64,000 bases of DNA from DATFVA01 sp963764235 (GTDB taxonomy: Bacteria > Bacteroidota > Ignavibacteria > Ignavibacteriales > Ignavibacteriaceae), in the NCBI GenBank assembly GCA_963764235.1, contig CAVXRO010000014.1, forward strand, positions 620,001-684,000, in the 5' to 3' direction. The position numbers and the translations under genes were made by a program. Shown one piece after another: positions 1 to 7,972 of the stretch (positions are counted from its first letter, which is position 1; each line of letters begins with the position of its first letter). Under the pieces are notes generated by a model. The model was not told where the DNA came from. It saw only the letters and a list, made by a program, of their open reading frames with translations, and searched no databases.

Positions 1-1188
1 TGTTGAAAGCACAGCTTTTAGTGATGATAAATCAAATTTATCCTTCGGTATTAGTCCTGATTTTTGAATCATCGTCAGGTACTTGGGACTTGTACCGAAA
101 ATGGATATCCGGTCTTCCTCAACCTTTCTCCATAGACTATTTATATCGGGAGCAACAGGGCTGCCGTCATATAAATATACTCCTGCTCCCACACTTAATG
201 AGCTAATCAGCCAGTTCCACATCATCCATCCGCAGGTTGTATAATATGTAATAATATCCTCTCTTTTCAGGTTGGTATGAAGTGATAATTCCTTGAAATG
301 CTGGAGCAGGGTACCTCCGCCGCCATGCACAATACATTTTGGAATTCCTGTTGTTCCCGAAGAATACATAATGTATACCGGATGATCGAATGGAACCTGT
401 TCAAATTCTATTTCGTTTGAGGTATTTAATAATAATTCATTAAAATAGAATGATTTAGAAACTTCACCGGATAATTTATCTGAAGATATATTTCCCTTAA
501 AATCATTGAATCTTTTGATAAGTACTACTTTTTCAATAGAGGGAATACTCTTGCGTATTGCGTCTATTTTATCCCTGCAGGTGATCAACTTATCATTGTA
601 AAAATAGCTTTCAATGGCAAACAAAATTCTAGGCTGGATCTGTCCGAACCTGTCGAGCACACCTTTATGTCCAAAATCCGGGGAGCACGATGACCACAAT
701 GCTCCCAAACTCGCTGCGGCAAGCATAGCAATAACAGATTCCGGTATATTGTTAACGAAACCCGCAACCCTGTCTCCCTTCTTCACTCCCATTTCCTTCA
801 ATGAAGCAGCCATGGACGCTACAGCTTTATAAAGTTCGGCATAGGTCAAACTAATGGTTGGAGAATTCTCCCTTGAACTGATAATGGCCGTATGTCCATC
901 CCTGTAACGAAGCAGGTTTTCGGCAAAATTCAGCTCGGCTCCTTCAAACCACTTTGCTCCAAACATGCCTGTACCGGATAAAACGGACTTATATGGTTTG
1001 GAATGAATTATTCCCGATATAATCCATATAGACTTCCAGAATTCCGCAAGATCGGAAATGGACCAGTCGTACAGTTCCTGGTAGGAAGATATTTTTTTGT
1101 TCAGGAGACCTTCAACATAACGTGTGAAAGAAGTAAGGTTTGAGCGTGAAACTCTTTCTTCGGACGGTATCCACAGAGGTACTTCCAA
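1..1188 (-). CDS. Acetoacetyl-CoA synthetase (3' end outside window)
   Basis: An ANL-superfamily enzyme that would activate acetoacetate with ATP and CoA in the cytoplasm. Only about the first 396 residues are in the window; the family is usually about 650 residues. The AMP-binding signature YSSGTTGIPK lies near residue 275, followed by TTCGWMMWNW, typical of acetoacetate-CoA ligases. The start is a TTG at 1188-1186, preceded by AGGAG that overlaps the stop codon of the upstream flavin-reductase gene, so translation is probably coupled. It is the last gene seen in the tyrosine-degradation operon, where it would use the acetoacetate released by fumarylacetoacetase. An acetate or propionate CoA ligase is the less likely alternative. 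Confidence 0.9.
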   Translation of the reverse strand, partial: MEVPLWIPSEERVSRSNLTSFTRYVEGLLNKKISSYQELYDWSISDLAEFWKSIWIISGIIHSKPYKSVLSGTGMFGAKWFEGAELNFAENLLRYRDGHTAIISSRENSPTISLTYAELYKAVASMAASLKEMGVKKGDRVAGFVNNIPESVIAMLAAASLGALWSSCSPDFGHKGVLDRFGQIQPRILFAIESYFYNDKLITCRDKIDAIRKSIPSIEKVVLIKRFNDFKGNISSDKLSGEVSKSFYFNELLLNTSNEIEFEQVPFDHPVYIMYSSGTTGIPKCIVHGGGGTLLQHFKELSLHTNLKREDIITYYTTCGWMMWNWLISSLSVGAGVYLYDGSPVAPDINSLWRKVEEDRISIFGTSPKYLTMIQKSGLIPKDKFDLSSLKAVLST

Positions 1189-1197
1189 TATAATCTC

Positions 1198-2175
1198 CTA
1201 ATCTTTTCTTCCGGCGTAAAGAGCTGTTTTCCAGGCAAACTGTATATCATTCTGATTCAGTGCGCACCTGGCTGTCAACTCGAACAAAATGTTATATTTC
1301 ACATATGCCTGCTTTTTCAATTCGATTGCGGCTTTCAACATTTTCTCAATGTCATTGTGTCTTTCATACCTGTAAAAAGCTTCGATAGTCGGTTCAAATG
1401 CTTGGATTTCCTTCTGTTTAAATAATGAAATAAACTCGTCGACATCTTTCTCAGAAGGAATTTCTTCAATGTTTCCGAATTTACCAAGGTTGCTGCCTGT
1501 ATAAATATCAGAATTTTTAATGAAATCAGGCAGCTGATCATAACCTATACCTAATTTAAGGGTCGGCTTCTCAACCTCAAATATCGCCTCACCGCTGGCA
1601 CGGCAGTAAAAATTTGACGACATCCTGGCCGCCAGGTCGATAAGGTCAGGATGAATTATTCCATCACGGAATATATCCTCAGCAATATGAAATTTTAATA
1701 CCTCGCATATTGCCATATTTGCTGAGGCTCCACCCTCGCCAAAACTTCTCATTTCCCTGAGCTTACACTCCATCTGAAACGGAGATTCCTTCACACGCTT
1801 CGGCCTGACCAGGTCAGAATCGACGGGAGTAAGTCCGCACTTTGCAAATTCATTTATTCCGGGATCATATTCAGTAGATGCCAGGCTGATCTGTTCTACC
1901 AAAGGATAGGTTACCGATTGAACTACGCATTCGCCATTATCCATCAGGTTATAATATGTATCCTTAAGCGTAGCATTCCTTCCTCTGCGCGAAGGGGAAA
2001 AGGCTATAATCGGGGGATTTGCACCGAACACATTGAAGAACGAGAACGGTGTAAGATTTGGAATACCGTCTTTTGACAGAGTTGAAACAAGCGCTATCGG
2101 TCTCGGTCCTATTCCACCCAGCAGCAGCCTGTGTACTTCAGGAACAGTAACGTCTTTAGGTTCAATGTGGAACAT
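1198..2175 (-). CDS. Flavin reductase family protein (FMN-binding split barrel) with C-terminal extension
   Basis: Residues 1-200 look like the flavin-reductase-like split-barrel domain, with GPRPIALVST and the NLTPFSFFNVF stretch near the N-terminus where FMN is usually held. Residues from about 205 to 325 form an extra, mostly helical part that I do not recognise. The start codon overlaps the upstream fumarylacetoacetase-family stop by one base (TAATG), indicating translational coupling. The gene sits where the missing maleylacetoacetate isomerase would be expected in this pathway. Its substrate cannot be read from the sequence; any role in homogentisate breakdown is inferred from position alone. 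Confidence 0.8.
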   Translation of the reverse strand: MFHIEPKDVTVPEVHRLLLGGIGPRPIALVSTLSKDGIPNLTPFSFFNVFGANPPIIAFSPSRRGRNATLKDTYYNLMDNGECVVQSVTYPLVEQISLASTEYDPGINEFAKCGLTPVDSDLVRPKRVKESPFQMECKLREMRSFGEGGASANMAICEVLKFHIAEDIFRDGIIHPDLIDLAARMSSNFYCRASGEAIFEVEKPTLKLGIGYDQLPDFIKNSDIYTGSNLGKFGNIEEIPSEKDVDEFISLFKQKEIQAFEPTIEAFYRYERHNDIEKMLKAAIELKKQAYVKYNILFELTARCALNQNDIQFAWKTALYAGRKD

Positions 2176-3191
2176 TATAATTTTTTCTTTTTTGCCAGGA
2201 TGGAATAATCTGATTTCTTAGCGATTTTATTTTCCAGTCTTCCCAATCCCTCGATTTCACAGGCAATAGTGTCTCCCTCTTTTAACCAGACCGGGGTAAA
2301 TTCCTCTCCTTTCTCTTTTGCCTCAAGAGCCCTTGTCCCGTTCAATTCGAGATAGCATCCGGTGCCCACAGTTCCCGATCCGATTACATCCCCGGGAAAT
2401 AATGTTACACCATACGATGCTCTTTCAATAATCTCGGCGAAAGTCCAGTCCATATCTTTCATTGATCCTTCCGAAACCTGTTTCCCATTATGGAATGCTT
2501 TCATTTTAAGGTCAAATTTTTGTCCCTGCGGAGTAGAACTCTGGTATGAGTCCAGTTCGTCTGGGGTCACCAGCCAGGGTCCTATTGCCGTAGCAAAATC
2601 TTTTCCTTTCATAGGGCCGAGGTTAAGCTTCATTTCCTCCATCTGAAGTCTTCGGGCTGAGAGATCATTCATCACCATATACCCGGAAATATAGGAATCG
2701 GCATCCTTTACATCGATATTTGTTCCCTGCCTGTTGAGCACTATAGAGGCTTCCAGCTCAAAGTCGAGCTTTTCCAGGTGGTCTTTCTCAACCCTGACAA
2801 TTCCTTCTCCTACGATTGAATTATGGTTAGTAAAGTAGAATACCGGAAACTGATCGAATTCAGGTATCATTTCTACTCCCCTGTTTCTTCTTGCAGTTGC
2901 TACGTGCTGGCGGAATGCGTACGCATCACGGCAAGAAGTAGGATGAGGAACAGGAGCAATTAAATTAGTTTCTTTTGCATCCATGTATTCTTCAATATTC
3001 CCGCTGTTAACTGACTCGCTAACTTTCCGCGCGAGTTCCATATTCCTCCCGCCCCCCCAAAGAAATTCAAGCATATTATCAGGCAGGCTTATATTTATTT
3101 TATTTGCCGCCTTTTTAAGGTCATAAATCTTATTATCGTTGAATAATCCTAGTCTTTCGTTATTATCATGCAGAAAGCTGACAAATTTCAT
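2175..3191 (-). CDS. Fumarylacetoacetate hydrolase family protein
   Basis: This is a 338-residue FAH-fold hydrolase that would split fumarylacetoacetate into fumarate and acetoacetate. Metal-binding acidic residues are visible in KLDFELEASIV and GYMVMNDLSAR, and the GDVIGSGTVGTGC loop near the C-terminus is typical of the family. The length is closer to the short FAH form than to the 420-residue eukaryotic enzyme. Its place directly after the aminotransferase, hmgA and hppD supports the fumarylacetoacetase assignment over the other FAH-fold activities (acylpyruvase, 2-keto-pentenoate hydratase), which the sequence alone would not exclude. Confidence 0.88.
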   Translation of the reverse strand: MKFVSFLHDNNERLGLFNDNKIYDLKKAANKINISLPDNMLEFLWGGGRNMELARKVSESVNSGNIEEYMDAKETNLIAPVPHPTSCRDAYAFRQHVATARRNRGVEMIPEFDQFPVFYFTNHNSIVGEGIVRVEKDHLEKLDFELEASIVLNRQGTNIDVKDADSYISGYMVMNDLSARRLQMEEMKLNLGPMKGKDFATAIGPWLVTPDELDSYQSSTPQGQKFDLKMKAFHNGKQVSEGSMKDMDWTFAEIIERASYGVTLFPGDVIGSGTVGTGCYLELNGTRALEAKEKGEEFTPVWLKEGDTIACEIEGLGRLENKIAKKSDYSILAKKKKL

Positions 3192-3232
3192 CGAATAATC
3201 TTCTAACTCCTTTTGTTATTATGATTGATTTA

Positions 3233-4363
3233 TTAGGTTTTGTTCCCGGCCCGGTGGAGGAATCTCTCTTCCATCTGGTTAAATACTTCTTCGAATACTT
3301 CAAGGGCAAATTCCGTTTCTTCAATGGTTCCTGAATTAATCCTTATTCCATTCGGAATTCCGAATGTATTTACGTGTCGAAGGATTAACCCCCTATTCAG
3401 ACACTCATTATTAAACTCAACAGTGAATCCTTCATCCGGAAAAAGAATAAGGAAGAAATTACCTGAAGTCGGCACATAATCTATTCGGATCTCGTCAAAT
3501 TTCTTCATCATCATCTGAAGGGATTTAGTATTTAATTCGACAGTCTCTCTGAGAAAAGCATCATCCTGTATAGCCGCTATTGCTGCCTCCTGTGCAAGTT
3601 CATTCGGTTCAAAAGGTAGTTTAACTTTGTACATCTCATTGATAAGGTATTCCTTTCCGAATGCAAAGCCTATCCTTATACCTGCAAGTCCGTATGCCTT
3701 GGATAAAGTTCTTAGTACCAGCAGGTTATCCAGCTCGTATGACAGCCCATTGGGATAATCAGGATTCGATTCCGCATAAACAGTGTAGGCTTCATCAAGC
3801 ACAACAAGAACAGAATCAGGAACCTTTTTCATAAAATTCTCAAATTCATTGCGTGTAAACATCGTTCCCGTGGGGTTATTGGGATTCGCAAGGTAAATTA
3901 TCTTTGTTTTACTATTTATTTCGCCTGCAATTCTATCAAGGTGTATATGATAATTTCTCAGCGGTACAAGTTTCGATTTCCTTCCGTACTTGTTGGCATT
4001 AACATACCAGCCGATAAATGTTCCTTCCGAGGTTAATAATTCATCTTCCTCATCACTGAACGCTGTAATAAGATACTGCAGCAGGGAATCCGATCCGCTG
4101 CCCGTTACGATCTGGCCGGAACGTTTATTGTATTTTTTAGCGATTGCATTTACCAATTTATACGCTGATGGATTGGTATAGCGATGTAGTTCATTTAAAT
4201 GTTTTTTTATTTCCTCAACGGCTTTGGGTGAGGGTCCCAGGGGATTTTCATTCGAAGCAAGTTTAACTATCTTCTGGATCCCCTTCTCTCTTGCCAGCTC
4301 TTCAATTGGTTTGCCGGCTTTATAGGGCTTAAGTTTTTGAATATGTTCGGGAATTTTAATCAT
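3233..4363 (-). CDS. Class I/II PLP aminotransferase, HisC-like, probably acting on aromatic amino acids
   Basis: A 376-residue fold-type I aminotransferase related to histidinol-phosphate aminotransferase. The PLP lysine lies in TLSKAYGLAGIRIGF, and NPNNPTGT and the SNENPLGPSP N-terminal motif are clear. No other histidine biosynthesis genes are nearby. Because the gene is within a tyrosine-catabolic operon I infer that it converts tyrosine to 4-hydroxyphenylpyruvate, as HisC-like enzymes often do. A true HisC role cannot be excluded. There is no obvious Shine-Dalgarno site before the ATG, and a 166-bp spacer with an inverted repeat separates it from hmgA. Confidence 0.85.
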   Translation of the reverse strand: MIKIPEHIQKLKPYKAGKPIEELAREKGIQKIVKLASNENPLGPSPKAVEEIKKHLNELHRYTNPSAYKLVNAIAKKYNKRSGQIVTGSGSDSLLQYLITAFSDEEDELLTSEGTFIGWYVNANKYGRKSKLVPLRNYHIHLDRIAGEINSKTKIIYLANPNNPTGTMFTRNEFENFMKKVPDSVLVVLDEAYTVYAESNPDYPNGLSYELDNLLVLRTLSKAYGLAGIRIGFAFGKEYLINEMYKVKLPFEPNELAQEAAIAAIQDDAFLRETVELNTKSLQMMMKKFDEIRIDYVPTSGNFFLILFPDEGFTVEFNNECLNRGLILRHVNTFGIPNGIRINSGTIEETEFALEVFEEVFNQMEERFLHRAGNKT

Positions 4364-4381
4364 TTTTTTGTCTAATTGCTT

Positions 4382-4514
4382 AATTGTTAAATGGTTATCA
4401 AGATAACTGAGTTATTCCATTCAAATATCCATTGATTCAAAAAGTCATCCATTAATACAGACCATATAACGAACCAGATTATATCAAATTTAACAATTAA
4501 ACCATTTAACAATT
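4382..4514. repeat. 133-bp spacer bounded by a 15-bp perfect inverted repeat
   Basis: AATTGTTAAATGGTT at 4382-4396 is the exact reverse complement of AACCATTTAACAATT at 4500-4514. The interior is AT-rich with no ORF. It lies between hmgA and the aminotransferase gene inside an otherwise tight operon. It could be a small non-coding element or a long-range RNA hairpin affecting expression of the downstream genes. TTAACAATT-type words recur at 36665-36697, so it may belong to a dispersed low-complexity repeat family. Confidence 0.5.
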
Positions 4515-4529
4515 CAAACATCTATGAAT

Positions 4530-5693
4530 TTATTTTTCAAGCCAGGAATGATGATAATCCTCCACCATCGTTTCCTTTACATTTCTTGTTACCTTAAGAG
4601 GCGTAAAGGTATCAATCATAATGGCATATTCATCAGTATCCTTTTTGCCGATCGAAGCCTCGGTTTTTCCGGGCTGCGGACCATGGGGTATGCCCATGGG
4701 ATGAAGCGTAATCGAACCCTCTTTAACGCCTGTGCGTGACATAAAGTCGCCGTAAACGTAATACAGGACCTCATCGCTGTCCACATTTGAATGATAATAC
4801 GGAGCCGGGATAGACTGCGGGTGGAAATCAAACAGGCGCGGCACGAAGTTGCAGACAACGAAATGCTGAGTTGTAAACATCAGGTGTATCGGGGGCGGCA
4901 AATGTATCTTACCGACTTTTGGGGCATATTCCTTAATATTAAATGCATAAGGATACAGGTAACCATCCCAGCCCACAACATCAAAAGGATGATGAGGTAG
5001 ATGATATTCAAATGTCCTGTCTGCGACCTTTAGTATTAATGGAAACTTACCCCGCTTATCTACAGGCTCCATAAATTCAGGAGCTCTGAAATCCCGTTCA
5101 TAATACGGAGCATCTTCCTTCAGCTGTCCATATTCATTCCTGAAATGAGCTGGTATATCAAACGGCGTATCCGATTCAACTACAAACAACTTCACACTAT
5201 CAAAATTTTTGAAGTTCATCTGGTATGTAGTTCCCTTCGGAACAACAATATAATCCCATTGTTCAAAAGCTATATTCCCGTATTCAGAGAGGAATTCACC
5301 TTCCCCGTAATGGACAAAGAGGAGTTCATGTTTATAGCTGTTCCTGTAAAAGATACCTGTGTCCTCGGAAACATGCGCAGTTGAAATCGTACAGTGTTCA
5401 TTCTTCAAAAACACATTCCTGGCGGTAAGAAAATTTCCCTGAGTCTGTTTTGCATCGGTGAAAAAATGATAATACTGAAGAGGAGCATCTTCCCAATCAT
5501 TCGTACTATTTTTCTCAATCTCCCGGATAGATTCAACCTGGGGGGGCATGTACAGATGGTACTTATTTGAGTATATCCCTGAGAAGCCTTTGGTACTAAA
5601 GAGCTCTTCACGGTACAATGATTTACCATCTGGTTTATAAAAGGTTATATGTCTTTTAGGAGGAACCTTCCCTACTCTAACATAGTATGGCAC
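4530..5693 (-). CDS. hmgA: Homogentisate 1,2-dioxygenase
   Basis: Opens the ring of homogentisate with O2 to give maleylacetoacetate, using non-haem Fe(II). The cupin core contains PFDVVGWDGYLYP (about residues 236-248), and the probable iron ligands are His301, the acidic pair Asp307-Glu308 and His337 within GIPHGPQPG. At 387 residues it is shorter than the roughly 430-440-residue proteobacterial and eukaryotic enzymes. It follows hppD by 50 bp in the same orientation, giving two consecutive steps of tyrosine breakdown. Confidence 0.94.
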   Translation of the reverse strand: MPYYVRVGKVPPKRHITFYKPDGKSLYREELFSTKGFSGIYSNKYHLYMPPQVESIREIEKNSTNDWEDAPLQYYHFFTDAKQTQGNFLTARNVFLKNEHCTISTAHVSEDTGIFYRNSYKHELLFVHYGEGEFLSEYGNIAFEQWDYIVVPKGTTYQMNFKNFDSVKLFVVESDTPFDIPAHFRNEYGQLKEDAPYYERDFRAPEFMEPVDKRGKFPLILKVADRTFEYHLPHHPFDVVGWDGYLYPYAFNIKEYAPKVGKIHLPPPIHLMFTTQHFVVCNFVPRLFDFHPQSIPAPYYHSNVDSDEVLYYVYGDFMSRTGVKEGSITLHPMGIPHGPQPGKTEASIGKKDTDEYAIMIDTFTPLKVTRNVKETMVEDYHHSWLEK

Positions 5694-5743
5694 TTCTGAC
5701 CTCCGATTTAATTACTGATAAATATTTAACTTTAGAAAACAGT

Positions 5744-6865
5744 TTACTCTTCTCTGTCAAAGTTTCCTCTGTCCTGCTGGTCTCTTTCAATAGATTCAAA
5801 CAAGGCCTGGAAGTTACCCTGTCCGAATCCCTCCGCTCCCTGCTTTCTCTGTATAATCTCAAAGAAGAATGTAGGACGGTCGCCTATAGGTTTTGTGAAC
5901 AGTTGAAGCAGGTATCCTTTGCCTTCAGTATCACATAGTATCCCGTACTTTCTTAGATCTTCAATATCTTCCTCAATATAGCTTAACTTCTTCTCTTTCA
6001 GAATATCGTAATAGCTTCCCGGAACAGTAAGGAACTCGATTCCGTTCTTTCTCATATTATCAATGGTCGTGAGAATATTATCTGTAGATATTGCTATATG
6101 CTGAATACCCGACCCCACATATTCATCAATATATTCTTCAATCTGAGATTTTTTCAATCCTTCATAAGGCTCATTCAAAGGATTCTTTACAGGAGCTCCT
6201 TCTTTCGATCTTACAACTTTGGAAAGAAGCGCCGAGTACTGTGTGGAAATGTCGCCTGCCCCGAATTCGATAAAGGTTTCAAAATTAAGAGTCTTATTCA
6301 TGTAATTTTCCCAGAGGTTCATTTCGTTCGTTCTAACGTTTCCCACAATATGATCCACCTCCAGTAAACCCGTCTCCATAGCTTCAACTTCAATCTTCAT
6401 CCTCGGTTCTGCATAGCCCGGTTTGAAAATTCCTTTGTAATTATCTCTGTTAATAAAGACAATTTCCGCATCGTCATAAAGTTTTATTGCAGCTTCCTCA
6501 ACATATCCATTATCATCGCTCAGCTTCCTGGGTGTTCTCACAGGAATTCCGCCGTTCCCAACAGCAGTATCAAATGCTTTTTTAACGTCCTTCACCTTCA
6601 GCGACCAGCGTTTGACACCGTCGCCATGCTGATGAATAAAATTGGCTACATCAAAATTGGTCGGTTTGACAAAAGACGTAAGTACGAACTGAAGGTTGTT
6701 CTTCACCATATAATAAGATACACGGTCTTTTACACCTGTTTCAGGGCCCATGTAACCTTTTAACTGAAATCCCATTGCTTTTGCGTGCCAGTAAGCCCAC
6801 ATTTTGGCAGAACCAACATAAAATTCAAGATAATCGTAACCAATAATGCCTAATTGTCCTGACAT
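5744..6865 (-). CDS. hppD: 4-hydroxyphenylpyruvate dioxygenase
   Basis: Converts 4-hydroxyphenylpyruvate to homogentisate with O2 and Fe(II). It has the two-domain vicinal-oxygen-chelate fold at the normal length of 373 residues. The three C-terminal metal ligands are visible as His172 (LLEVDHIVGN), His256 (SGIQHIAIS) and Glu335 (FFFEIIQR), and the C-terminal gating helix GFGQGNFQALFESIE is present. It is the first gene of the operon. CAGGAGAAG upstream of the ATG is a convincing ribosome-binding site, one of the better ones in the window. Confidence 0.96.
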   Translation of the reverse strand: MSGQLGIIGYDYLEFYVGSAKMWAYWHAKAMGFQLKGYMGPETGVKDRVSYYMVKNNLQFVLTSFVKPTNFDVANFIHQHGDGVKRWSLKVKDVKKAFDTAVGNGGIPVRTPRKLSDDNGYVEEAAIKLYDDAEIVFINRDNYKGIFKPGYAEPRMKIEVEAMETGLLEVDHIVGNVRTNEMNLWENYMNKTLNFETFIEFGAGDISTQYSALLSKVVRSKEGAPVKNPLNEPYEGLKKSQIEEYIDEYVGSGIQHIAISTDNILTTIDNMRKNGIEFLTVPGSYYDILKEKKLSYIEEDIEDLRKYGILCDTEGKGYLLQLFTKPIGDRPTFFFEIIQRKQGAEGFGQGNFQALFESIERDQQDRGNFDREE

Positions 6866-7007
6866 TAAACTTCTCCTGTGATTTTTTTGATGGATTATTA
6901 TAGTAAACTAATTTAATTTAATTCACACAGAAATAAAAGAAAAGTTAAAAGGGCAGAATAGGATAATCTTCTATATCACAAATACTTATGGTGCAAACGC
7001 TTGAAGA

Positions 7008-7727
7008 TCAGGAAACATTGTCAAGAAGCATAAATCCTGCTGCAGCTTTTTTACCAGGTAATTCATAGTTTTTATCAGGGTATTCGCAGATTTTAACCAG
7101 GGGACAAACAGAGCACCAGGGTTTCGTAGGCCTACATAATTCCCTTCCCAGCTTTATAAGATTCGTATGGAAAGAATGAGCAATTCCCTCCGGAAAACTC
7201 TTGTTAAGAATAAGGAAAGTTTTTTCAGGGTTCTTTGTGTCAACCAGACCAATACGGTTTGTTGTTCTGTGAACGTGAGTATCAACAGGACAAACATTCC
7301 TTCCCATTGCAAAAAGAAGAACGCAGCTCGCCGTTTTAATCCCGATACCGTTATAATCTGTAAGTTCTTCTATAACTTCATAATCTGCTTTTTTATCCAG
7401 GTAATTGAGAGAAATTTTGCCTGTTTGCTTTTTCAACTGCTTAAGGAAACCTTTGATAGCATTGGATTTCTGCTTTCCCAGTCCTGCAACCCTTATATAT
7501 TTTTCTATCCCGGAAGCCGGCAGTTTTTCCACCTCATTCCAGTCCTTAAAATTATCCTTCAGATTACGAAATGCTTTATAAGAGTTCCTGTCATTCGTAT
7601 TCTGTGAAAGAATTGTGGCGATTAAAAGATCTACAGGGTCCGGATTTACTTTATTTCTTTCAGGAATTCCGAACCTTTTTACCAGCAGCTTGTTTACCTG
7701 CTTAATTTTCAAGAGTAGTGCCTTCAT
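7008..7727 (-). CDS. nth: Endonuclease III
   Basis: Bifunctional DNA glycosylase/AP lyase for oxidised pyrimidines in base-excision repair. The helix-hairpin-helix contains the catalytic Lys131 (GIGIKTAS) and the catalytic Asp149 (CPVDTHVHR). The [4Fe-4S] loop is complete: Cys198-X6-Cys205-X2-Cys208-X5-Cys214. The 239-residue length is slightly above the usual 210-220 because of the C-terminal tail. It is a single gene, divergent from the phosphohexomutase gene across a 245-bp spacer carrying 11-bp repeats. Confidence 0.95.
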   Translation of the reverse strand: MKALLLKIKQVNKLLVKRFGIPERNKVNPDPVDLLIATILSQNTNDRNSYKAFRNLKDNFKDWNEVEKLPASGIEKYIRVAGLGKQKSNAIKGFLKQLKKQTGKISLNYLDKKADYEVIEELTDYNGIGIKTASCVLLFAMGRNVCPVDTHVHRTTNRIGLVDTKNPEKTFLILNKSFPEGIAHSFHTNLIKLGRELCRPTKPWCSVCPLVKICEYPDKNYELPGKKAAAGFMLLDNVS

Positions 7728-7756
7728 AACAATTTTTAATACGGCAGAAATAAGCC

Positions 7757-7800
7757 TTATTGAACGTATTCAGAACGTTTTCAGAACGTTTTCAGAGAGT
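7757..7800. promoter_or_regulatory. Four 11-bp direct repeats (candidate operator) between nth and the phosphohexomutase gene
   Basis: Four contiguous 11-mers share the frame TTATTGAACGT, ATTCAGAACGT, TTTCAGAACGT and TTTCAGAGAGT. The CAGAA-type words begin at 7760, 7771, 7782 and 7793, exactly 11 bp apart, so the same DNA face is presented each turn. The location between two divergent genes suggests a protein-binding array. A similar CAGAA series with the same period occurs at 35036-35068. Function is inferred; a short slippage-derived tandem repeat is the alternative. Confidence 0.5.
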
Positions 7801-7972
7801 ATTTGGACCTTAGTTAAAAGTCTTATATAACGCTCTTCCGCAATACAGGGTGTAAGCGATCCTTTCTTTAATAATAGTTAAAGGGAATAAACTCTGCTTA
7901 AGTTAACAATAACTTACAAAAACCAGAAATTATCTTATTTTTGTTTTTTGAATTGAAAATTGCGGAGGTTTA

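Noticed and set aside
7167..7607. 146-codon open frame antisense to nth
   Set aside because: Shadow of a well-supported endonuclease III gene with an intact iron-sulfur motif.
7936..7943. TATTTTTG as a Bacteroidota-type -7 promoter box (TAnnTTTG) before the phosphohexomutase gene
   Set aside because: The box fits, but no TTTG -33 element lies at the expected distance, so I do not list it as a promoter.
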